NCBI GenBank assembly: GCA_012735495.1
Contig: JAAYHD010000026.1
Coordinates: 27,180 to 91,179, forward strand
Source: Clostridiales bacterium
Lineage (GTDB): Bacteria > Bacillota > Clostridia > Lachnospirales > Lachnospiraceae
Length of the DNA: 64,000 nucleotides
Direction: 5' to 3'
Below are positions 24,637-32,413 of the stretch, piece by piece. The position numbers and the translations under genes are program-made. Under the pieces are notes generated by a model, which did no database searches, was not told the DNA's origin, and was given only the letters and a program-made list of their open reading frames with translations. The first letter of the stretch is position 1. Every line of letters begins with the position of its first letter.

Positions 24637-27600
24637 ATGTATAACAAAGTATCAACAGATTTGAATTTTGTTGAGAGAGAGAAGAAGATCCTGGAGTTCT
24701 GGAACAGGAACAAGATTTTTGAAAAAAGCGTTGAGGCAAGCAAGGGCAAACCAAGCTTTACCTTTTATGACGGGCCTCCGACGGCCAACGGCACGCCCCA
24801 CATAGGCCATGTGCTCACCCGTGTGGTTAAGGACATTATCCCCAGATACCGCACGATGAAGGGATACAATGTCCTGCGCAAGGCGGGATGGGACACCCAC
24901 GGGCTTCCGGTTGAGCTTGAGGTGGAGAGGGAGCTTGGAATAAACGGTAAGGAGCAGATCGAGGCATACGGCCTTGAGCCCTTCATCAACAGGTGCAAGG
25001 AAAGCGTGTGGAAATACAAGGGTATGTGGGAGGAGTTCTCCGGCATAGTAGGATACTGGGTCGACATGGAGAACCCCTATATTACCTATGAAAATTACTA
25101 TATAGAATCCATATGGTGGTCTTTAAAGCAGATATGGGATAAAGGATTGCTTTACAAGGGCTTCAAGATCGTCCCTTATTGCCCGAGATGCGGGACGCCG
25201 CTGTCAAGCCATGAGGTGGCCCAGGGATACAAGGATGTCAAGGAAAAATCCCTGATCGCGAAGTTCAGGGTAAAAGGAAAACAGGATGAGTATATCCTGG
25301 CTTGGACCACCACGCCGTGGACCCTGCCGTCCAACGTGGCCCTTTGCGTAAATCCTGATGAAAGCTATGTAAAGGTCAGGGTGCAGGTGGACGAGAAAGG
25401 CAACCTGGTAAGCAGCAAGGGCTGCAGCTGCCACCACGACCATGATGATGAAATGCATGAAGAGCCCAAAGCCGTCAGGACCGAGAAATACATTCTTGCG
25501 GAAGCGCTGGTCGGCAGCGTAATAGACGGCGATTACGAGATAGAGGAACGCTGGCTTGGCAAGGAGCTCGAATATACGGAATATGAGCCGTTGTTCGACT
25601 ATGCCAGGGTGGATAAAAAAGCATACTATGTAACCTGCGACGGTTATGTTACATTGACGGACGGTACCGGCGTGGTTCACACCGCACCGGCTTTCGGTGA
25701 GGACGACTACAGGGTCGGCCAAAACTACGGCCTGCCGTTTGTCCAGTTGGTGGACGGCAAGGGAGAGTTCAAGCCGGAGGCCACCGACATAGCAGGCCTG
25801 TTCTGCAAGGACGCCGACGAGCCCATCATGAAGATGCTTTATGAGAAAGGCCTGCTCTTTAAAGTTCTTAAATACGAGCACAGCTACCCGTTCTGCTGGA
25901 GATGCGACACCCCGCTGATTTATTATGCGCGGGAATCCTGGTTCATCAAGATGACCGCCGTCAAGGATAAGATGATTGAGAACAACAATACAATCAACTG
26001 GATGCCTGAAAGCATAGGCCAGGGCAGGTTCGGGGACTGGCTGAACAACCTGCAGGATTGGGGCCTGTCGAGAGACCGCTACTGGGGTACCCCGCTTCCC
26101 ATCTGGGAATGCGAGGAAGGCCACAGGCATTGTATCGGAAGCATTGCGGAGCTTAAAGCCATGTCGGATAACTGTCCGGATGACATAGAGCTTCATCGTC
26201 CGTACATTGATGCCGTTACCATAAAATGCCCCGAGTGCGGAAAAGAGATGACCAGGGTCAAGCCCGTTATCGACTGCTGGTACGATTCCGGAGCCATGCC
26301 TTTTGCGCAGTGGCATTATCCGTTTGAGAACAAGGAAGTGTTTGAGGAAAGGTTCCCGGCCGACTTCATAAGCGAAGCCGTGGATCAGACCAGGGGATGG
26401 TTCTATTCGCTGCTTGCAATAGCCACCCTGATATTCGGGGAGACCTCCTTTAAGAACTGCATAGTGCTTGGCCATGTACAGGATGAGAACGGACAGAAGA
26501 TGTCCAAATCCAAGGGCAATGCCATAGAGCCGATGGACGCGCTGGCCCAATACGGCGCGGACGCAATCCGTTGGTATTTCTCAATAAACTCAGCCTTGTG
26601 GCTTCCGAACCGCTTCCACGGCGGCGCCGTCATAGAAGGCCAGAGAAAATTCATGGGCACGCTTTGGAACACCTATGCATTCTACGTTTTGTATGCCAAT
26701 ATAGATAAGTTTGACCCTACAAAATACAGGCTGGAATACGACAAGCTGTCGGTTATGGACAAATGGCTGCTGTCACGGTTGAACAGCCTTATCAAGGCGG
26801 TGGACGGCAATCTTGAGAATTACAGGATTACGGAATCCGCAAGGCTTATGTCCGATTTTGTGGATGAGCTGTCCAACTGGTATGTAAGAAGAAGCAGGGA
26901 ACGCTTCTGGGCAAAGGGAATGCTGCAGGACAAGATAAACGCCTACATGACCCTTTATACCGCGCTTGTTGAGTTCAGCAAGCTGGCGGCTCCGTACATC
27001 CCGTTCATGACGGAGGACATTTACCAGAACCTTGTTGTCAACCTTGACAAGAACGCGCCGGAAAGCATCCACCTGTGCTCATACCCGGCGTACAACGAGG
27101 ATTATATTGATAAAGAGCTTGAGGAGAACATGAACGAGGTTCTTGAGATCGTCGTCCTGGGACGCTCCTGCAGGAACGCCGCCAATATCAAGAACCGCCA
27201 GCCTATCGGGAAGATGTATGTAAAGGCAAATATCGCCCTTTCCGAGTACTACAGGGACATAATAGCCGATGAGCTTAATGTCAAGGAAGTAATATTCACC
27301 GACGACGTAAGGGCGTTCACCTCCTACAGCTTCAAGCCCCAGCTTAAGACCCTGGGACCGAAGTTCGGAAAGCAGATTGGAGCCGTAAGGCAGATACTGG
27401 CCGAGGTTAACGGCAATGAAGCCATGGATGAGATCAATGCCACAGGAAAGCTTGGCATTACCCTGGATGGCACCACGGTATATATTGACAAGGAAGACCT
27501 GCTTATCGAGGCAATGCAGACCGAGGGCTATATATCCGATTCCGACCATGGTATAACCGTGATACTGGACACCCACCTGACCGACGAGCTTATAGAAGAA

Positions 27601-27849
27601 GGCTTTGTCCGCGAGATTATAAGCAAGCTTCAAACCATGCGCAAGGATGCCGGCTTTGAGGTCACTGACCATATCCGTGTAACCGCGGAGGGCAATGACA
27701 GGATAAAGGCAATCCTGGAGCGCAATGCCGATGAGATCAAATCCGAGGTACTGGCCGACGAGCTTGAGTACGGCAGGACACAGGGTTATACGGCCCAATG
27801 GAACATTAACGGTGAAAATGTCACCTTCGGAGTGGAAAGACTCGTCTAA
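24637..27849 (+). CDS. ileS: Isoleucyl-tRNA synthetase, long (eukaryote-like) type
   Basis: 1070 residues from the ATG at 24637, which has AGGAGG five bases upstream (the frame extends nine codons further). It charges tRNA-Ile in the cytoplasm. PHIGHV holds the HIGH motif at residues 55-58, and KMSKS is at 621-625. A CP1 editing domain lies between, and a tRNA-anticodon-binding domain plus a long C-terminal region follow. The N-terminal block (VSTDLNFVEREKKILEFW) and the length point to the eukaryote-like IleRS2 clade, which is typically mupirocin-insensitive. An odd Cys/His/Asp/Glu-rich insert (C263, C265, H266, H267, H269, H274) lies in the editing domain. Expression is under the T-box. Confidence 0.97.
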   Translation: MYNKVSTDLNFVEREKKILEFWNRNKIFEKSVEASKGKPSFTFYDGPPTANGTPHIGHVLTRVVKDIIPRYRTMKGYNVLRKAGWDTHGLPVELEVERELGINGKEQIEAYGLEPFINRCKESVWKYKGMWEEFSGIVGYWVDMENPYITYENYYIESIWWSLKQIWDKGLLYKGFKIVPYCPRCGTPLSSHEVAQGYKDVKEKSLIAKFRVKGKQDEYILAWTTTPWTLPSNVALCVNPDESYVKVRVQVDEKGNLVSSKGCSCHHDHDDEMHEEPKAVRTEKYILAEALVGSVIDGDYEIEERWLGKELEYTEYEPLFDYARVDKKAYYVTCDGYVTLTDGTGVVHTAPAFGEDDYRVGQNYGLPFVQLVDGKGEFKPEATDIAGLFCKDADEPIMKMLYEKGLLFKVLKYEHSYPFCWRCDTPLIYYARESWFIKMTAVKDKMIENNNTINWMPESIGQGRFGDWLNNLQDWGLSRDRYWGTPLPIWECEEGHRHCIGSIAELKAMSDNCPDDIELHRPYIDAVTIKCPECGKEMTRVKPVIDCWYDSGAMPFAQWHYPFENKEVFEERFPADFISEAVDQTRGWFYSLLAIATLIFGETSFKNCIVLGHVQDENGQKMSKSKGNAIEPMDALAQYGADAIRWYFSINSALWLPNRFHGGAVIEGQRKFMGTLWNTYAFYVLYANIDKFDPTKYRLEYDKLSVMDKWLLSRLNSLIKAVDGNLENYRITESARLMSDFVDELSNWYVRRSRERFWAKGMLQDKINAYMTLYTALVEFSKLAAPYIPFMTEDIYQNLVVNLDKNAPESIHLCSYPAYNEDYIDKELEENMNEVLEIVVLGRSCRNAANIKNRQPIGKMYVKANIALSEYYRDIIADELNVKEVIFTDDVRAFTSYSFKPQLKTLGPKFGKQIGAVRQILAEVNGNEAMDEINATGKLGITLDGTTVYIDKEDLLIEAMQTEGYISDSDHGITVILDTHLTDELIEEGFVREIISKLQTMRKDAGFEVTDHIRVTAEGNDRIKAILERNADEIKSEVLADELEYGRTQGYTAQWNINGENVTFGVERLV

Positions 27850-27936
27850 CTTTCATTTACTTTTCATAAACTCTAATATATAATAAAGATACAGTAAATC
27901 CTGTTCTGATTGGATTTTTGAAAGGCGGGTGATTCC

Positions 27937-28254
27937 ATGAAGCTTATCTATGCGATCGTACGCAGCATTGACAGCGGAGATGTGATATCTGCGCTGAACA
28001 AGGAAGGATACTACGTTACGAAGATTGCTTCAACAGGCGGGTTTTTGCGGGAAGGCAATACGACACTGATGATAGGAACCGACGAAGACAAGGTGGATGA
28101 TGTCATAAACATCATAAAGAGGGTCTGCGGCCCGAGAAAGCAGATAATAGCCAATCCGGTCGGAACGGGAGAGTATACGTCCATGAACATGGTGGTCAAT
28201 GTCGGAGGGGCAACCATATTTGTAATGGATGTAGACCGGTTCGAAAAGATTTAA
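27937..28254 (+). CDS. darA: Cyclic-di-AMP receptor (PII-like)
   Basis: A 105-residue PII-like protein of the DarA/PstA (YaaQ, DUF970) family, which binds cyclic di-AMP as a trimer in the cytoplasm. The start MKLIYAIVRSIDSGDVISAL, the TKIASTGGFLREGNTTLMIG loop and the end NVGGATIFVMDVDRFEKI are characteristic. Length is as usual. AGGCGGGTG lies upstream. It is 87 bases behind ileS with its own terminator afterwards. In other Firmicutes it neighbours DNA-replication genes; the placement after ileS is less usual. Confidence 0.93.
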   Translation: MKLIYAIVRSIDSGDVISALNKEGYYVTKIASTGGFLREGNTTLMIGTDEDKVDDVINIIKRVCGPRKQIIANPVGTGEYTSMNMVVNVGGATIFVMDVDRFEKI

Positions 28255-28276
28255 GTCTTGCAAGTTTTGTATTTAT

Positions 28277-28314
28277 GGAGAGCAAAGTTGAGGGACTTGG
28301 CTCTCCCTTTTTTT
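28277..28314 (+). terminator. Terminator after darA
   Basis: Arms GGAGAGC (28277-28283) and GCTCTCC (28300-28306), with further partial pairing in the loop (AAGT/ACTT), followed by CTTTTTTT. Confidence 0.85.
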
Positions 28315-28388
28315 GAAATTTACTTTATTTTTCAGTCGAAATATGTTATAAATGAATGAGTCCAATGTGAAAGGAAAGGTATGAGTTA

Positions 28389-29528
28389 ATGAAAAAATTT
28401 CTGGTTCTGTTAATCTTATGCTTGGGTATGGCCGGCATTTTCGCGGGCTGTTCCGGCAAAAACGGTGATTCAAATGACAACAATGAGACAACTCCGACAC
28501 CTGAAGCAACGAATGATGAGGATACGGATGATACGGAAGGCGTCTTTGTACCGGTTGAAAACCCGGTTGTTAAGGAAGACTACGATATCAATGACTATAT
28601 AAAGCTGGGCAAATACAAGGGAATTGAGGTTGAGGTCAAAAAAAGGGAAGTAACGGATGAGGATATCGACATTGCCATCCAGATGGACCTTTATGACTAC
28701 GGCGCAGCGCCTGTTGAAGTAACCGACAGGGCGGTTAAGCTTGGAGATACCGTTGTAATGGACTTCGTTGGTTACCATAATGGCGAAACCTTCACAGGGG
28801 GAAGCGCGGAGGATTACGAGATTACGGTTGGCTCACGGGTGTTTGTTGACGGGTTCGAGGACCAGCTGGTAGGCGCAGAGCTTAACAAGGAATTTGAGGT
28901 TAACGTGACATTCCCCAAGAATTACAGCAATACGGATCTTGCAGGAGAACCCGTAGTATTCAAAGTTATCATCAAAAACATCATGTATTTTGAGCTTACT
29001 GAGGAATTTGTAAAAGACACATTGGGATTCGAATCCGAAGAAGCATACAGGGAGAGCCTGCGTTCGCAGCTTGAGGAAGAATATGCGGAGCTTGCGGCCA
29101 GCCAGAAGGAAAGCGACGTATATTACGCGGTCATAAACGGATCCGAGATAACACTGCCCGAGAATCTGCTGGAATACTACGCTTCGGAGTTTAAGACACT
29201 GTATACCAATCTGGCGGGAAGCTACGGTATGGATTTGGAGACACTGGTTAGCCTTTATGGTACCACTATGGAGGAATTCGAGCTTGGCTCCCGGACTTAC
29301 GCCGAGAATATGGCAACGAGGGAACTGATCGTCAAGGCAATATGTGCGGCCGAAGGGCTGGAGCTGACCGAGGAAGAGTTTCAGCAGTATGCTTCGGAAT
29401 ATGCCGAGCAATTCGGCTATGAATCCAACGAGGAATTTTTGTCCAACACCGATGCGGAAGCGTTGAAAGAGGATATTTTATTCAACAAAATAATCGACTT
29501 CCTTGTTGCCGAAGCCATAGAAAAATAA
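28389..29528 (+). CDS. Trigger-factor-like peptidyl-prolyl isomerase lipoprotein
   Basis: 379 residues. The lipoprotein signal ends MAGIFAGC (cysteine about residue 21), followed by an Asn/Thr/Asp linker. From residue 70 the sequence follows trigger factor: an N-terminal-like strand (GKYKGIEVEVKKREVTDEDI), an FKBP domain at about 115-195 (LGDTVVMDFVGYHNGETFTG, FVDGFEDQLVGAELNKEFEV), then the helical C-terminal chaperone region (FVKDTLGFESEEAYRESLRS). It lacks the ribosome-binding domain and is exported, so it is probably an extracytoplasmic foldase comparable in role to PrsA. It is monocistronic, between a terminator and the perR-like promoter. Confidence 0.85.
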   Translation: MKKFLVLLILCLGMAGIFAGCSGKNGDSNDNNETTPTPEATNDEDTDDTEGVFVPVENPVVKEDYDINDYIKLGKYKGIEVEVKKREVTDEDIDIAIQMDLYDYGAAPVEVTDRAVKLGDTVVMDFVGYHNGETFTGGSAEDYEITVGSRVFVDGFEDQLVGAELNKEFEVNVTFPKNYSNTDLAGEPVVFKVIIKNIMYFELTEEFVKDTLGFESEEAYRESLRSQLEEEYAELAASQKESDVYYAVINGSEITLPENLLEYYASEFKTLYTNLAGSYGMDLETLVSLYGTTMEEFELGSRTYAENMATRELIVKAICAAEGLELTEEEFQQYASEYAEQFGYESNEEFLSNTDAEALKEDILFNKIIDFLVAEAIEK

Positions 29529-29565
29529 TTTGACCGATTACCTACCATAATCATTTTACTAGAAC

Positions 29566-29610
29566 TTGACTTGCAGTAAGAAAATGTTTATAATAATAAC
29601 TACTATTATT
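29566..29610 (+). promoter_or_regulatory. Promoter with inverted-repeat operator for the Fur/PerR gene
   Basis: TTGACT (29566-29571) and TATAAT (29589-29594) are 17 bases apart. AATAATA-ACTAC-TATTATT (29592-29610) is a perfect 7-5-7 inverted repeat overlapping the -10 and start site, a likely self-operator with the AT content of PerR boxes but longer spacing than the 7-1-7 consensus. Confidence 0.65.
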
Positions 29611-29640
29611 GTATTTATTATTTAAATGGAGTTGATGATT

Positions 29641-30018
29641 ATGGCAATAAAGTACAGTCGGCAAAGAGAAGCCATAAAAGAATATCTGATGCATACAAAA
29701 GATCACCCGACAGCGGATACCATATACATGAATATCAGGGAAGAATACCCGAACATCAGCCTGGGAACCGTGTACAGGAACCTTAACCTCCTGGTGGATA
29801 CCGGTGAGATTATCAGGATTAGCGGCATGGACGGAAGCGACAGGTACGACGGCAATATTGAACGGCATTATCATTTCCTGTGCAGGAAATGCCACAGGGT
29901 ACTGGACCTGGACATGGATTCCATCGAACAGATAAATGAGATTGCAAACAGGAACTTCCCGGGCAAAGTGGAAGGGCATGTGGTTCACTTTTATGGCGTT
30001 TGCGATGAATGCATGTAA
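29641..30018 (+). CDS. Fur-family regulator, PerR-like
   Basis: 125 residues from the ATG at 29641 (GGAG nine bases upstream; an in-frame ATG at 29626 is less well placed). The winged helix is in KYSRQREAIKEYLM to TVYRNLNLLV. Structural zinc is held by CRKC and CDEC. Regulatory-metal ligands of PerR type are visible: His in KDHPTADTIY, Asp in GSDRYDGN, the HYHF pair and Asp in VLDLD. The Asp rather than Glu at that last position favours PerR (peroxide sensing with Fe/Mn) over Fur. It probably controls itself through the inverted repeat upstream. Confidence 0.87.
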   Translation: MAIKYSRQREAIKEYLMHTKDHPTADTIYMNIREEYPNISLGTVYRNLNLLVDTGEIIRISGMDGSDRYDGNIERHYHFLCRKCHRVLDLDMDSIEQINEIANRNFPGKVEGHVVHFYGVCDECM

Positions 30019-30042
30019 CGAATGGCATATAAGAAGTATACA

Positions 30043-30088
30043 AAAAAACAGATACCTTGATTCCGTGAATTCAAGGTATCTGTTTTTT
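30043..30088. terminator. Terminator after the PerR-like gene, bidirectional
   Basis: A perfect 18-bp inverted repeat, arms 30043-30060 and 30071-30088, starts with an A-run and ends with TTTTTT. It can serve the minus-strand gene remnant on the right as well. Confidence 0.9.
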
Positions 30089-30124
30089 AGGTGTTTATGG
30101 TAAGAATTCTGATACTGGCTGAAT

Positions 30125-30505
30125 TTACTTGGTCCTGGTCACATGCACGCAATATACATATATATTCTGTATTTTCTTTGCCTCAATATCGCCTACGCGG
30201 ATAATCGGCTGGGTCTCGGACGGGGTGGTGTATACCTTGAAAATAATTCCGTCCTGGTTAACGTGCATGTTTCGGATTTGCTTGTACTCGTAGTCCTTTT
30301 TTGGTATGCCTATATAGTTGAAAATTATGTCGTATGTATCCGGGTGCGAGAAGCATAATATGATTTCATCCTTATCATACATGCCTATGATTTCTCTGGC
30401 TTATTCGAAAGTCATATTGGTACACCTGAATTCACCTTCGTTGAAGAGAGTGTTCATATTGCTGTTGTCAAGCAGCAATAATGGATGTCTTGTTGCTTTT
30501 GCCAT
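30125..30505 (-). pseudogene. Small gene with an in-frame stop; DUF1874 (STIV B116)-like
   Basis: Reading from the ATG at 30505, with AAGGAG nine bases upstream, gives 34 codons, then TAA at 30403-30401, then 91 more sense codons in the same frame to a stop at 30125. A single change GAA to TAA explains it: repaired, the protein would read NMTFEEAREII across the site. The joined 126-residue protein resembles the DUF1874 family: a short strand near LLLLDNSN, GEF..MTFEEAREI, a lone His in CFSHPDTYDIIFNYIGI (the position of the catalytic His in GHxAT of AcrIII-1/Crn2 ring nucleases), and NQDGIIFKVY. The family match is tentative. It could also be a real nonsense allele, read-through, or an error. 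Confidence 0.55.
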
Positions 30506-30570
30506 GGTAATCCGCTCCTTCTCTCTTAACCGCTGATACGGTGTTTTTTCTTATACCCCAATCATATTAC

Positions 30571-30589
30571 GGATATATAAAATATATCC
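30571..30589. repeat. Inverted repeat upstream of the broken small gene
   Basis: GGATATAT-AAA-ATATATCC, a perfect 8-bp palindrome with a 3-base centre, about 66 bases before the start of the minus-strand gene. It may be an operator; no matching regulator gene is adjacent. Confidence 0.4.
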
Positions 30590-30650
30590 ATATATTAAGT
30601 ATAAGGGAATACTATGGCAAAAGTCAATAATATGAGAAGGAGCATGGATA

Positions 30651-32399
30651 TTAATAAGGGTTGACGGCTCTCTTCACATAGCTTGTATGGAGAATCTCAT
30701 GGGCCACATGACTTCCGGGAGCCTCAAGGAACTCCTCGTAAAGCTGCCTGACGGCAGGGTTTTCATGAGATTTTCTTATCTTCATGGCAGTGTCCTGGTC
30801 ATAAAGCGCCTTGGCACGCAGAGCCCTGATGTCCACGCTGTTTCTGACGCTTGCCGGCTGCTGGGGCTGTCCGCCGCCGTTTACGCAGCCACCGGGGCAT
30901 GCCATAATCTCAATAAAGTGATAAGGTGAATTGCCTTCTTTAATCTCGTCCAGCAGCTTTCTTGCGTTGCCAAGACCGGAAGCTACCGCTACATTTATAT
31001 CCATTCCCGCCACATTGTAGGTTGCGGTCTTGATTCCGGCTGTTCCTCTTACCTCGGAGAATACGGGATCAGGAAGCTCCTCGCCGGTCAAGGTTTCGAC
31101 CGCGGTTCTGAGAGCGGCTTCCATAACACCGCCGGTTGCGCCGAATATAACTGCGGCACCGGTTGAACGGCCCAGGGGATCGTCGAATTCCTCGTCAGGA
31201 AGGGCCAGGAAGTTGATGCCTACCCTTTCAATCATTCTGGCCAGTTCTCTTGTGGTTATGGCAATATCCACATCGGGTACGCCGGCTGCATTCTGATGAT
31301 CGCGTGTAATCTCAAACTTCTTAGCCGTACAAGGCATTACGCTGACCATTACGATGTTCTTCGGGTCAAGGCCCATTTTCTTTGCATAATAGGTCTTGGT
31401 TACAGCGCCGAACATCTGCTGGGGCGACTTGCAGCTTGACAGGTTGTCAAGCAGGTCGGGATAATAATGCTCACAGAATTTAATCCATCCGGGTGAGCAG
31501 GAGGTTATAAGAGGAAGTGTTCCTCCGCTCTGCAGGCGGTCAATTAATTCGTGGGCCTCTTCCATGATGGTCAGGTCCGCGGCAAAATCGGTATCGAATA
31601 CCTTGTCAAAGCCCAGGCGCCTTAATGCTGCCACCATCTTTCCCTGGACATTCGTGCCGATGGGAAGGCCGAAGGCTTCACCCAAAGCCGCACGGACAGC
31701 CGGGGCTGTCTGAACGATAACATATTTATCGGGATCATTTATGGCTGCAAATACCTCATTGGTATAGTCCTTTTCATAAAGCGCGCCGGTAGGGCATACG
31801 GCTATGCACTGGCCGCAGGAAACACAGCTTGTTTCGCCAAGGTCCATGTCAAACGCACAGCCAATATTGGTTTTAAAGCCTCTTTCGTTTGCGCCAATAA
31901 CGCCAATGCCCTGTACATGGTCGCAGACCGCGGAGCAGCGGCGGCACAGGATGCACTTGTTGTTATCCCTTACCATATGAGGTGAAGAGTCGTCCGGCTC
32001 GTAGTGGTTGCGTTCACCTGCGTATATGGTTTCGTCATCTATTCCAAGGTCCTTGCACAGCTTCTGAAGCTCGCAGTGTCCGCTTCTTACGCAGGACAGG
32101 CACTTCCTGTCGTGGTCGGACAGGATAAGCTCCAGGGTTTTCTTGCGGGATGCCAGTATCTTGGGCGAATCGGTCCTGATTTCCATGCCGTCCGAAACGG
32201 GATATACGCATGATGCCACGAGGGATCTGGCGCCCTTTACTTCTACAACACAGATCCGGCATGCGCCGATCTCATTGATTTCCTTAAGGAAGCACAGGGT
32301 CGGGATATCGATGTGTGCCATTTTAGCTGCTTCCAGAATAGTGATTCCGGCAGGAACCTCAAGTGGTATGCCATTTATTTTAATATTAACCTTATCCAT
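30651..32399 (-). CDS. hydA: NADH-linked [FeFe] hydrogenase catalytic subunit
   Basis: 582 residues from the ATG at 32399 (GGGAGG five bases upstream; the frame runs 15 codons further). Domains in order: an N-terminal [2Fe-2S] domain (CFLKEINEIGACRICVVEV), a His-ligated [4Fe-4S] site (HDRKCLSCVRSGHCELQKLC), two [4Fe-4S] clusters (CILCRRCSAVC, CVSCGQCIAVCPTGAL), and the H-cluster domain with TSCSPGW, MPCTAKKFE and MACPGGCVNGGGQP, then the small-subunit-like end. It makes or uses hydrogen with ferredoxin and NADH. It is the last gene of the operon and 14 bases after the NuoF-like gene. Confidence 0.95.
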   Translation of the reverse strand: MDKVNIKINGIPLEVPAGITILEAAKMAHIDIPTLCFLKEINEIGACRICVVEVKGARSLVASCVYPVSDGMEIRTDSPKILASRKKTLELILSDHDRKCLSCVRSGHCELQKLCKDLGIDDETIYAGERNHYEPDDSSPHMVRDNNKCILCRRCSAVCDHVQGIGVIGANERGFKTNIGCAFDMDLGETSCVSCGQCIAVCPTGALYEKDYTNEVFAAINDPDKYVIVQTAPAVRAALGEAFGLPIGTNVQGKMVAALRRLGFDKVFDTDFAADLTIMEEAHELIDRLQSGGTLPLITSCSPGWIKFCEHYYPDLLDNLSSCKSPQQMFGAVTKTYYAKKMGLDPKNIVMVSVMPCTAKKFEITRDHQNAAGVPDVDIAITTRELARMIERVGINFLALPDEEFDDPLGRSTGAAVIFGATGGVMEAALRTAVETLTGEELPDPVFSEVRGTAGIKTATYNVAGMDINVAVASGLGNARKLLDEIKEGNSPYHFIEIMACPGGCVNGGGQPQQPASVRNSVDIRALRAKALYDQDTAMKIRKSHENPAVRQLYEEFLEAPGSHVAHEILHTSYVKRAVNPY

Positions 32400-32413
32400 A
32401 TTAACCTCCCATT

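Noticed and set aside
25204..26550. A 448-codon minus-strand open frame inside ileS
   Set aside because: It is antisense to the conserved catalytic core of ileS, has no RBS, and its protein has no recognisable domain; a codon-bias shadow.
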